Shown here: positions 1-7,434 of the stretch, one piece after another
How the letters are laid out: every line of letters begins with the position of its first letter
Position numbering within the stretch: the first letter of the stretch is position 1
NCBI GenBank assembly: GCA_964565715.1
Contig: CAZMGG010000103.1
Coordinates: 1 to 21,052, forward strand
Reading direction: 5' to 3'
Source of the DNA: CAZMGG01 sp964565715
GTDB taxonomy: Bacteria; Planctomycetota; UBA1135; UBA2386
DNA: 21,052 nt
Notes under the pieces: model-generated
Seen by the model: only the letters and a program-made list of their open reading frames with translations
What the model was told of the DNA's origin: nothing
Database searches by the model: none
Position numbers and translations under genes: made by a program

Positions 1-1783
1 CTGATGATCCTGGCCGGCAACGTGTCCCTCGAGTCGATGGGCTTCAAGACCTTCGGCTTCGCCGGCGGCCGCCAGGACGCCTTCGAGCCCGAACTCGTCG
101 ACTGGGGCCCGGAGAGCGAGTGGCTCGGCGACAAGCGCTTCAGCGACAAGCGCGAGCTGCAGAACCCGCTGGCGGCGAGCCAGATGGGCCTGATCTACGT
201 CAATCCCGAAGGCCCGAACGGCAATCCCGACCCGCTGGCGGCGGCCCGCGACATCCGCATCACGTTCGCGCGCATGGCGATGAACGACGAGGAGACCGTG
301 GCGCTGACCGCCGGCGGCCACACGCTCGGCAAGACCCACGGCGCCGCCGAGCCCGGCAAGCACGTCGGCCGCGAGCCCGAGGGCGCCCCGCTCGAGCAGA
401 TGGGCCTCGGCTGGAAGAACTCGTTCGGCAAGGGCAACGCCGACTCGCACATTGTGCGAAGGGCGACGGCGCTCATNNNNNNNNNNCGCCGAGGACACCA
501 TCACCAGCGGCCTGGAGGGCGCCTGGACCTACACGCCGGTGCAATGGTCGCACGACTACTTCGCCAATCTGTTCGCCTATGAGTGGGAGCTGACCCGCAG
601 CCCCGCCGGCGCGCAGCAGTGGATCCCGAAGCCCGGCCAGACCAGGCGCACCACGCCCGACGCCCACATCCCGGGCAAGGGCCATCCGGTGGTGATGCTG
701 ACCACCGACCTGGCGCTCATCACCGACCCCGCCTACCGCAAGATCTCGCAGCGCTTCCACGACCACCCCAACGAGTTCGAGGCAGCGTTCGCGCGGGCCT
801 GGTACAAGCTCACCCACCGCGACATGGGGCCGCACGCGCGCCTGCTCGGCCCGCTGGTGCCGCCGCCGCAGAAGTGGCAGGACCCGGTGCCGGCGGTGGA
901 TCACGCCCTGGTCTCCGCCGACCAGATCGCCGCGCTGAAGCGCGCCGTGCTGGCCGCCGGGCCCACCATCCCGCAGCTGGTGCGCACCGCCTGGGCCTCG
1001 GCCAGCACCTACCGCGGCACCGACCACCGCGGCGGCGCCAACGGCGCCCGCGTGCGCCTCGCCCCGCAGAAGGACTGGGCGGTCAACGACCCGGCCGAGC
1101 TGGCGAAGGTGTTGCAGGCGCTCGAGAAGGTGCGCGCCGACTTCCACAGAGCACAGACCGGCGCTGTGCGCATCTCGCTGGCCGACCTGATCGTGCTCGG
1201 CGGCTGTGCGGCGGTGGAGGCGGCGGCGAAGCAGGCCGGCCACGACCTGGTCGTGCCGTTCCGGCCGGGCCGCACCGATGCCACCGACGAGATGACCGAC
1301 GCCAGCTCGTTCGCGGTGCTGGAGCCCCGCGGCGACGGCTTCCGCAACTTCCCCGAGGCGGACGGCAAGGTGCCGGCCGCCGAACGGCTGCTGGAGCGCG
1401 CCGCCCTGCTGACGCTGACCGCGCCGGAGATGACGGTGCTGGTGGGCGGCCTGCGGGCGCTCGACGCCAACACCGGCGGCGTGCGGCACGGCGTGCTCAC
1501 CGACCGGCCGGGCACCCTGAGCAACGACTTCTTCGTGCACCTGCTCGACCACGGCACGGTGTGGCAGAAGGCGGCGCCGGGCGGCGATGTCTACGAGGGC
1601 CGGGACCGCAAGACCGGCGCGCCGAAGTGGCGGGCCACCTCGGTGGACCTGGTGTTCGGCTCGCATTCGCAGCTGCGGGCCATCGCCGAGGTCTATGCGA
1701 CCGGTGACGCCGGCCCGAAGTTCGCCCGGGACTTCGTCGCCGCCTGGACCAAGGTCATGGACCTGGACCGCTTCGACGGGTAG
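1..1783 (+). CDS. katG: Catalase-peroxidase KatG, 5'-truncated by the window and interrupted by an assembly gap
   Basis: Bifunctional haem enzyme that removes H2O2 by catalase and peroxidase reactions. The reading frame is already open at base 1, so the distal Arg/Trp/His part lies outside the window. Visible hallmarks are the adduct tyrosine in MGLIYVNPEGPNGNPDP (Tyr codon 196-198), the adduct methionine in RMAMND (274-276), and the proximal haem histidine in GGHTLGKTHGA (319-321). The C-terminal duplicated peroxidase domain follows to the TAG at 1781-1783. The frame is +1 before the N-run and +2 after it. Splicing base 437 to base 487 restores GKGNAEDTITSGLEG, the sequence expected for the family, so 438-486 contains sequence foreign to the gene. 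Whether the living gene is intact is therefore open. Family assignment is certain from the motifs; gene integrity is not. A hairpin and a small Cys-rich gene follow downstream. Confidence 0.93.
444..486. other. Assembly gap (10 N) plus 33 bases foreign to katG
   Basis: Bases 444-476 do not encode KatG sequence and contain a foldback (TCGCAC-ATT-GTGCGA). They are followed by ten Ns at 477-486. The hexamer CGCCGA occurs at 438-443 and again at 487-492, immediately after the Ns. Deleting one hexamer and everything between the two restores the katG frame exactly. Two readings fit: a contig-end artefact joined with a placeholder gap, or one end of an unresolved insertion flanked by a 6-bp target duplication. 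Confidence 0.85.
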
Positions 1784-1799
1784 GGCCCGCCCGGCCACG

Positions 1800-1843
1800 G
1801 CTGCCGCGGGTTGCGTCGCATCGGCACGCAACCTGCGGGCAGC
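1800..1843 (+). terminator. Strong GC-rich hairpin after katG
   Basis: Left arm GCTGCCGCGGGTTGCGT (1800-1816), 9-nt loop, right arm ACGCAACCTGCGGGCAGC (1826-1843). The pairing is nearly perfect, with one mismatch/bulge. It begins 17 nt after the katG stop and ends 16 nt before the next ATG. No T-tract follows, so an intrinsic terminator is plausible only in the GC-rich sense. It could instead be a 5'-UTR structure of the small downstream gene. Confidence 0.45.
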
Positions 1844-1859
1844 CCGCCCGAGCGATCCC

Positions 1860-2108
1860 ATGAACGACACCTGCGAAGTCTGCGGCAACACCTACGAGAA
1901 GGCCTTCGCGGTCCTGATCGGCGGCGAGCGGCACGTGTTCGACTCCTTCGAGTGCGCCATCCACAAGCTGGCGCCGGTCTGTGACCACTGCGGTTGCCGG
2001 ATCCTCGGCCACGGCGTGGAGGAGGGCGAGCAGATGTTCTGCTGCCGGCATTGCGTCGAGCAGACCGCCGCCGGCGACGGCGGCAACCGGCAGCAGTCGG
2101 CGCGCTAG
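1860..2108 (+). CDS. Small Cys-rich zinc-ribbon-like protein (82 aa)
   Basis: An 82-residue soluble protein dominated by metal-ligand pairs: C5-x2-C8 in CEVCG, C32 in FDSFECAIH with H35, C41-x2-C44-x-C46 in CDHCGC, and C61-C62-x2-C65 near the end. The spacing suggests one or two structural zinc sites of a TRASH or zinc-ribbon kind. I recall similar short proteins, usually annotated as hypothetical or metallothionein-like, in many bacteria; that is memory, not a search. The start is the ATG in TCCCATGAAC; no clear Shine-Dalgarno is seen. It lies 76 bp after katG on the same strand but with a strong hairpin between, so co-transcription is uncertain. The tail after residue 69 is Gly/Gln-rich and probably disordered. 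Function unknown; metal binding is inferred from the Cys pattern. Confidence 0.8.
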   Translation: MNDTCEVCGNTYEKAFAVLIGGERHVFDSFECAIHKLAPVCDHCGCRILGHGVEEGEQMFCCRHCVEQTAAGDGGNRQQSAR

Positions 2109-2215
2109 GCCCCGGTGGCGCGGCCGGAAACGGCAGTGGGCCTGCCTGCCGGGAACCCTGGCTGCCGGACCCGGCCCGGCCGTCGCAACCCCGGTCCTGC
2201 CACAGCATTGGTACA

Positions 2216-2245
2216 CCCCGCCCCGTGGACGTTCCCGGGGCGGGG
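2216..2245 (+). terminator. Perfect 10-bp GC hairpin
   Basis: Arms CCCCGCCCCG (2216-2225) and CGGGGCGGGG (2236-2245) pair perfectly around a 10-nt loop. It lies about 107 nt after the small Cys-rich gene and 81 nt before the next start, where a terminator would be expected. A short TCGTTAG follows rather than a T-run. It could also be part of the leader of the DUF1549 gene. Confidence 0.45.
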
Positions 2246-2326
2246 TCGTTAGATGGCGCCTTGCCGGAACGGGCCCAAGGGCCCGGGCCGGACAGCCGAA
2301 GAGAGGCCTGCCAAGGAGCCGCCGCC

Positions 2327-4432
2327 ATGAAGCCCACCATCCACCTGCTGGCCCTCGCCGCCGTCACCGCCTTCGCATCGGCCCAACAGCCCGTCCGCGG
2401 CGTCGCCGAGACCCACTCGCCCGCGGCGATCCAGGCCATGGCCGCCGAGATCGACCGGCTGGTGGAGCAGGCCCTGGCGCAGCACGAGCAGGCGCCGCTC
2501 GCCACGATCGACGACGCCACCTTCCTGCGGCGGGCCTACCTGACCATCGTCGGCCGCATCCCGAGCAAGGCCGAGACCGAGGCCTTCCTGGGCAGCCGCG
2601 GCGCCGACAAGCGCACCGCCCTGATCGACCAGCTCCTGGACGGGCCCGGCCGCGTCAGCCACGAGGCCAACTGGTTCGCCGACCTGTTCCGCGCCCGCAC
2701 GCGGCTGATGCGGCAGATCTCCGGCGAGCCGTTCCTGCACTGGCTGAAGGAATCGGTGCGCCAGGACCTGCCCTACGACCAGATGGTCACGCAGATGCTC
2801 ACCGCCGAAGGGCCGGCGCTGCAGCGGGGCAACGGCCAGACCGGCTACCTGCTGCGCGACTTCAACATGCCGCACGACAGCATGTCGAACAGCCTGCGCG
2901 TGTTCCTCGGCACGCGGCTCGAGTGCGCGCAGTGCCACGACCATCCGTTCGACAAGTGGACGCAGATGGACTTCTACCGCATCGCTGCCTTCCAGGGCGG
3001 CATGCAGTACCGCACCGACTTCGAACAGTCGCCCGAGGGCCGGCAGCTGCGCCAGACCATCACCCAGGTGGGCCGCGACCTGGGCCGCGGCGCGCAGCAG
3101 GCCGGGCGGCAGATGCTGCAGCAGCTGCAGGCGGGCATCAGCGGCAGCGGCACCGGCCAGGATCGGCTGCCGAAGGACTACAAGTACGAGAACGGCCGGC
3201 CCAACCAGGCGGTGACGGCGAAGGCGATCTTCGGGCCGCCGGCCGAACTGGCCGCGGCGCCGGCGCCTTCGCCGGCGCAGGGCCCCCTGCGCAGCCGCCT
3301 GCAGGCCCGGACCGGCCGGCAGCCGGCCGGCCGGGAGATCGACTCGCGGCAGGCCTTCGCCGACTGGCTCACCAGTCCCGACAACCCGCGGTTCGCCGGC
3401 GTGATCGCCAACCGGCTGTGGGCGCGGACCTTCGGCCGCGGGCTGGTGGAGCCGCTCGACGACTTCCGCGACAGCACCGAGGCGGCGATCCCGGACCTGT
3501 TCCTGCACCTGCAGGGCCTGATGCTGCGGCTCGACTTCGACCTGCGGCAGTTCCAGCGGGTGCTGCTGCACACCAGGGTCTTCCAGCGCGAGAGCCTGGG
3601 CCGCGACCTGCAGGAGGGCGAGAACTGGTTCTTCGCCGGCCCGCTGCTGCGGCGGATGACCGCCGAGCAGATGTGGGACTCGCTGGTGACGCTGGTCTAC
3701 GACGACGTCGACGGGCGGCTGCGGCCCACCGATGCGCGGGCCAACGAGGTCTACCGGCGCTACGAGGAGGTCATCGCGATGACCCCGGAGCAGATGAAGA
3801 CGACGCTGGAGGAGGCCGGCCTGCGCTACACCGACCCGCAGAAGTTCCAGGCCCTGCAGCGGGAGAAGCGGCTGGCCGAGGCGCGCACCCGCGCGGCCCA
3901 GCAGCAGGAACAGAACCAGGCCGCGCAGCCGCTGCTGCGGGCGCTGCTGCAGGCCCGCCGGCGCGGGGACCAGGCCGAGGTGGCGAGGATCCAGGCGAAG
4001 CTGCGCGAACTCGGCGTGACCGTGCCCGGCGAGCGGCGCATCGGTGCAGCCGGCGGCGGCGAGCTGACCCGGGCCAGCGACCAGCCGCAGCCGGCCCCGC
4101 TCGGCAGCCTGCTGCGCCAGTTCGGCCAGTCGGATCGCGAGACGATCGAGGGCGGCAGCACGGCGGCGAGCGTGCCGCAGGTGCTGACCCTGATGAACGG
4201 CTTCCTCGACGAGCGCATCTGGCCGGTGGCGCAGACCGCGCTGCGCCGGGCGCTGGACGAGGCGAAGACCGCCGACGGCAAGCTCGACGCGGCGTTCCTC
4301 ACCCTGCTGAACCGCAAGCCGACGCGGGCCGAACTGGCCGAGTGGCGGCCGATCGTGCAGAAGGAGCCCCAGGGCCTGCAGGACCTGGTGTGGGTGCTGT
4401 TCAACAGCCACGAGTTCCGTTTCGTCCGCTGA
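2327..4432 (+). CDS. Exported PSCyt2/PSD1 protein (DUF1549 + DUF1553), 701 aa
   Basis: Planctomycete-type exported protein. A signal peptide is visible in the first ~20 residues (MKPTIHLLALAAVTAFASAQ). The DUF1549 (PSCyt2) region covers roughly residues 35-245 and contains a c-type haem-binding-like motif C200-A-Q-C203-H204 in CAQCHDHPFDKW. A low-complexity Gln/Gly-rich linker follows. The DUF1553 (PSD1) region starts near SRQAFADWLTSPDNPRFAGV and runs to the C-terminus (FNSHEFRFVR). Between them the C-terminal half carries a charged, Gln-rich stretch that looks coiled-coil-like. The start is set by AAGGAG at 2313-2318, 8 nt before ATG. The gene is followed after 30 bp by a DUF1501 gene, the pairing typical of these families in planctomycetes, so an operon is likely. 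Biochemical role is not established; a role in outer-compartment redox or polymer breakdown is only speculation in the literature. Confidence 0.9.
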   Translation: MKPTIHLLALAAVTAFASAQQPVRGVAETHSPAAIQAMAAEIDRLVEQALAQHEQAPLATIDDATFLRRAYLTIVGRIPSKAETEAFLGSRGADKRTALIDQLLDGPGRVSHEANWFADLFRARTRLMRQISGEPFLHWLKESVRQDLPYDQMVTQMLTAEGPALQRGNGQTGYLLRDFNMPHDSMSNSLRVFLGTRLECAQCHDHPFDKWTQMDFYRIAAFQGGMQYRTDFEQSPEGRQLRQTITQVGRDLGRGAQQAGRQMLQQLQAGISGSGTGQDRLPKDYKYENGRPNQAVTAKAIFGPPAELAAAPAPSPAQGPLRSRLQARTGRQPAGREIDSRQAFADWLTSPDNPRFAGVIANRLWARTFGRGLVEPLDDFRDSTEAAIPDLFLHLQGLMLRLDFDLRQFQRVLLHTRVFQRESLGRDLQEGENWFFAGPLLRRMTAEQMWDSLVTLVYDDVDGRLRPTDARANEVYRRYEEVIAMTPEQMKTTLEEAGLRYTDPQKFQALQREKRLAEARTRAAQQQEQNQAAQPLLRALLQARRRGDQAEVARIQAKLRELGVTVPGERRIGAAGGGELTRASDQPQPAPLGSLLRQFGQSDRETIEGGSTAASVPQVLTLMNGFLDERIWPVAQTALRRALDEAKTADGKLDAAFLTLLNRKPTRAELAEWRPIVQKEPQGLQDLVWVLFNSHEFRFVR

Positions 4433-4462
4433 GCCGCTGACCAGGAGACCAGGAGAACGACC

Positions 4463-5767
4463 ATGACCATCCGCCACACGATCTCCGGCAGCGACCTGCC
4501 GACCCGCCGCGCCTTCGTGCAGGGCCTCGCCCGCACCGCGTTCGGCGTCACCGCCGGCGCCCTCGCCCTGCCGGGGCTGGCCCGGGCGCAGACGCTGGCC
4601 GGCGCGCTCGCCCCCACCGGCGGCAAGGCGCGCAACGTCATCTACCTGTTCTTCCGCGGCGGCCTGTCGCAGCTCGACACCTTCGACCCGAAGCCCGGGC
4701 ATGCGAACCAGGGGCCGGTGCAGGCGCTGCCGACCAGCGCCGACGGCGTGCAGGTGAGCCAGTACCTGCCCAACCTGGCGCGGCACATGGACAAGGTCTG
4801 CGTCATCAACTCGATGACCTCCACCCAGGGCGCCCACGCCCAGGGCCAGTACCTGATGCGCACCGGCTATGAGCTGCGCGGCACGATCCAGCACCCGAGC
4901 CTCGGCGGCTGGGCCAACTACCTGCGCGGCACCCTCAACCCGGCGCTGCCCGGCCACGTCACCATCGGCGGCGGCAACCTGCCCACCGCCGGCTTCTTCC
5001 CGCCGCAGTTCCAGGCCCTGCCGATCGGCGATCCCCGGCAGGGCCTGCAGAACGCGGCCCTGCCCCAGGGCGTCACCGACGGCGAGTTCGACCGGCGCCT
5101 GGAGCGGCTGCAGAAGATGAACCAGGCCTTCGCCGAACGGCACCGGAACCGCGACGTCGAGGCCTACGGCGGCATGTATCGCGACGCGGTCAAGCTGATG
5201 CGCAGTGCCGACCTCGCCGCCTTCGACCTGGAACTGGAGCCGCAGATGCTGGCCCAGGCCTACGGCGGCGCCGGCTTCGGCCAGGGCTGCCTGCTGGCCC
5301 GCCGGCTGGTGGAGCACGGCGTCCGCTTCGTCGAGGTGATCTCGGACGGCTGGGACACCCACAACCAGAACTTCGACGAGTTGGAGGACAAGCTGCCGCC
5401 GGTGGATCAGGCCGTGGCGGCGCTGCTGGCCGACCTCGACGCCCGCGGCCTGCTGGAGGAGACCCTGGTGGTGCTGGCCACCGAGTTCGGCCGCACGCCG
5501 GAGATCACCGGCAACAACGGCCGCAACCACTTCCCGAAGGCGTTCTCCTGCGCGCTCGCCGGCGGCGGCATCCGCGGTGGCGTGCGCTTCGGCAGGACCA
5601 CGCCCGACGGCAGGGAGGTCGCCGAGCACCCGGTCACCATCCAGGACTTCAATGCGACCATCGCCGCCGCGCTCGGCCTCGACCTCGACCAGGTGGTGAC
5701 CTCGCCGTCGGGGCGGCCGTTCAAGGTGGCCGACAAGGGCCAGGCGATCGGCCGGATCCTCGCCTGA
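4463..5767 (+). CDS. DUF1501 family protein with Tat signal, 434 aa
   Basis: Member of the DUF1501 family, related to the alkaline-phosphatase/sulfatase fold. A twin-arginine signal is visible (T14-R15-R16-A17-F18, then a hydrophobic stretch and an ARA-Q cleavage site near residue 42), so export in folded form is expected. Characteristic segments are NVIYLFFRGGLSQLDTFDPK near the mature N-terminus, DGWDTHNQNF, and the C-terminal ATEFGRTPEI..GRNHFPKAFS block with Asp/His residues of the kind used for metal binding in that fold. The start is fixed by AGGAGA at 4451-4456, 6 nt before ATG. It lies 30 bp after the DUF1549/DUF1553 gene and almost certainly shares its transcript. Length is normal for the family. 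The enzymatic activity of DUF1501 proteins is unproven, so no substrate is given. Confidence 0.92.
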   Translation: MTIRHTISGSDLPTRRAFVQGLARTAFGVTAGALALPGLARAQTLAGALAPTGGKARNVIYLFFRGGLSQLDTFDPKPGHANQGPVQALPTSADGVQVSQYLPNLARHMDKVCVINSMTSTQGAHAQGQYLMRTGYELRGTIQHPSLGGWANYLRGTLNPALPGHVTIGGGNLPTAGFFPPQFQALPIGDPRQGLQNAALPQGVTDGEFDRRLERLQKMNQAFAERHRNRDVEAYGGMYRDAVKLMRSADLAAFDLELEPQMLAQAYGGAGFGQGCLLARRLVEHGVRFVEVISDGWDTHNQNFDELEDKLPPVDQAVAALLADLDARGLLEETLVVLATEFGRTPEITGNNGRNHFPKAFSCALAGGGIRGGVRFGRTTPDGREVAEHPVTIQDFNATIAAALGLDLDQVVTSPSGRPFKVADKGQAIGRILA

Positions 5768-5791
5768 TCTGCCTGCCCCACCGGTCCGGGG

Positions 5792-5821
5792 TTGCCCGGG
5801 CCGGCCGCCGAGCCCTACAAC
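5792..5821 (+). promoter_or_regulatory. Candidate sigma-70-like promoter of the PSCyt1 gene
   Basis: TTGCCC (5792-5797) and TACAAC (5816-5821) are separated by 18 bp. The -10-like box ends 11 nt before the ATG at 5833, so the transcript would have almost no leader. This fits the lack of a Shine-Dalgarno there. Confidence 0.35.
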
Positions 5822-5832
5822 CTGCGCCTTCC

Positions 5833-6870
5833 ATGAGCCGTTTCGCCGCCATCCTGCTCCCCGTCCTCGCCGCCGCCCTGCCGGCCCAGACCCCCGCCGG
5901 CGCCCAGAAGATCGACTTCCAGAAGCAGGTCTGGCCGATCCTGGAGAAGAGCTGTGTCGAGTGCCACAAGGCGCCGCACACCAACGACAGCGGCCGCCTC
6001 GTGCGGCCCAAGGGCGGCCTGATCCTCGAGAGCCGCACCGGCATCGAGGCCGGCCGCAAGGGCAAGCCGGTGGTGATCGCCGGCAAGCCCGAGGACAGCG
6101 AGCTCTACCAGCTGGTGACCCTGCCGGACGACGACGAGGACCGGATGCCGCCGCCGGAGAAGAAGCCGCCGCTCAGCAAGGAGCAGAAGGAGACCCTGCG
6201 GCAGTGGATCGCCGAGGGCGCCTCCTTCGGCGACTGGCAGGGCAACCAGCCGGCCGGTGCCGAGCCGAAGACCGAGCCGAAGACCGAACCGACCGTCGCG
6301 GTGGCCCCCGACGTCTACGCGCCGCTGGCGAAGAACCTGAAGCCGCTGCCCGCGGACACGATCCAGAAGGCCGCCGGCGAGAAGGCCCGCATCGAGCCGG
6401 TCCAGCCCGACAGCCCGCTCCTGCGCGTCGCCTTCCTGCAGCAGGCCGACACCATCGCCGACGGCGACCTGAAGGCGCTGCTGCCCCTCAAGGATCACAT
6501 CGCCATCCTGCAGGCCGGCCGCACCTCGATCACCGACCAGGCCTGCGCCACCCTCGCCCTGATGCCGAAGCTGGTGCACGTCGACCTGCGCGAGACCCAG
6601 GTCACCGACGCCGGCGTGCAGAAGCTGGCCGGGCTGACCGAGCTGCGCCTGCTCAACCTGTTCGGCACCAAGGTCGGCGACGGCGCCCTGCTGACGGCGC
6701 AGAAGCTCGGCAGGCTGGAGAAGCTGTGGGTCTGGCAGACCAGGGTCAGCGCCGAGGCCGTGACGAAGCTGCGCGAGCAGCGGCCCGGCCTGAAGGTCGT
6801 GTTCGCCCCGGACCTGCCCGACGCCGAGCCGACGCCGCCCCAGGGCGGCGGCCGCCGCCGCGACCGCTGA
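5833..6870 (+). CDS. Exported PSCyt1 cytochrome c-like protein with LRR-like C-terminal half, 345 aa
   Basis: Exported c-type cytochrome of the Planctomycete cytochrome c (PSCyt1) kind. A signal peptide ends near residue 18 (AALPAQT). The mature protein begins with FQKQVWPILEKSCVECHK, a haem site C41-V-E-C44-H45. M105 in EDRMPPPEKKPPL is the likely axial ligand. LRQWIAEGA closes the haem domain. An AEPKTEPKTEP linker follows. The C-terminal half (from about residue 200) has repeated LRR-like turns: LVHVDLRETQVTDAGVQKLA, LRLLNLFGTKVGDGALLTA, LEKLWVWQTRVSAEAVTKL. The C-terminus is Gly/Arg-rich. The start is the ATG after CCTTCC; no Shine-Dalgarno is seen. It follows the DUF1501 gene by 65 bp and complements the PSCyt2 protein, since PSCyt1 is often fused to DUF1549/DUF1553 but is separate here. 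The ligand of the LRR-like part is unknown. Confidence 0.88.
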   Translation: MSRFAAILLPVLAAALPAQTPAGAQKIDFQKQVWPILEKSCVECHKAPHTNDSGRLVRPKGGLILESRTGIEAGRKGKPVVIAGKPEDSELYQLVTLPDDDEDRMPPPEKKPPLSKEQKETLRQWIAEGASFGDWQGNQPAGAEPKTEPKTEPTVAVAPDVYAPLAKNLKPLPADTIQKAAGEKARIEPVQPDSPLLRVAFLQQADTIADGDLKALLPLKDHIAILQAGRTSITDQACATLALMPKLVHVDLRETQVTDAGVQKLAGLTELRLLNLFGTKVGDGALLTAQKLGRLEKLWVWQTRVSAEAVTKLREQRPGLKVVFAPDLPDAEPTPPQGGGRRRDR

Positions 6871-6883
6871 GCCGGGAGGCCCG

Positions 6884-7414
6884 GTGATCCACCGCTTCAC
6901 GATCGCGCTCGCCGACGTCGACCGGGGCGTGTATGCGGACCTGGACGTGCGGGTGGCGCGGCATCCCAGCGAGGACGTTGCGTACCTGCTGACCCGGGTG
7001 CTGGCGTTCGCCCTGGAGCACCAGGAGGGCCTCGAGTTCTCCCGCGGTCTGTCCGATGGCGACGAGCCCGCGGTGTGGGCCCACGACCTGGAAGGACGCG
7101 TGCGCGAGTGGATCGAGGTCGGCGCGCCGGCGCCCGAACGGCTGCACAAGGCCAGCAAGCTCGGCGCGCGCGTGGTGGTCTACTGCCATCACCGACCGGA
7201 CCTGCTGCGCGAGCGCTGCCGGCGGGAACGGATCCACCGCGGCGACGAGATCGTGCTGGTGGCGGTGCCGGGGCACCTGCTCGAGGCCCTGCAGGGCACG
7301 CTGGAACGCACCAACCGCTGGGACCTGTCGGTGCACGAGGGCCTGGTCACGGTGGTGGTGGACGGCAAGGCCTGCGAGGGCGAGTTCGCGCGCGGCCCGC
7401 TGCTGGCGGTGTAA
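6884..7414 (+). CDS. yaeQ: YaeQ family protein, 176 aa
   Basis: Matches the YaeQ family (about 180 aa) over its whole length. The order of conserved blocks agrees: an N-terminal beta strand with ADVDRGVYADLDVRVARHPSED, FSRGLSDGDEPAVW, WIEVGAPAPERLHKASKLG, ARVVVYCHH, and a C-terminal beta segment. The family has a PD-(D/E)XK nuclease-like fold; the acidic and lysine positions in DEPAVW...WIEVG...HKASK fit that core. Its function is not settled. Older reports linked YaeQ to suppression of transcription-elongation phenotypes, and I would not assign a substrate. The start is GTG at 6884, preceded by GGGAGG (6874-6879) with 4-nt spacing. It begins 13 bp after the PSCyt1 gene, so it is probably the last cistron of that transcript although the function looks unrelated. 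It ends 20 bp before the convergent minus-strand gene. Confidence 0.88.
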   Translation: MIHRFTIALADVDRGVYADLDVRVARHPSEDVAYLLTRVLAFALEHQEGLEFSRGLSDGDEPAVWAHDLEGRVREWIEVGAPAPERLHKASKLGARVVVYCHHRPDLLRERCRRERIHRGDEIVLVAVPGHLLEALQGTLERTNRWDLSVHEGLVTVVVDGKACEGEFARGPLLAV

Positions 7415-7418
7415 GGGC

Positions 7419-7432
7419 CGGCTGACGAGCCG
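7419..7432. terminator. Short hairpin between convergent genes
   Basis: CGGCT-GACG-AGCCG forms a 5-bp stem in the 20-bp space between the yaeQ stop and the stop of the minus-strand gene. A bidirectional terminator is possible from position, but the stem is short and has no T-run. Confidence 0.25.
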
Positions 7433-7434
7433 CA

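Noticed and set aside
2249..5629. Very long minus-strand open frame (1126 codons) opposite the PSCyt2 and DUF1501 genes
   Set aside because: GC-rich coding DNA leaves antisense frames open. The product is a low-complexity Gly/Ala/Arg/Leu/Val/Gln/His mixture, and the + strand genes have clear families, signal peptides and ribosome sites.
6262..6294. Short EPKT repeat in the PSCyt1 protein
   Set aside because: Ordinary linker between two domains; only two to three units, no sign of a special role.
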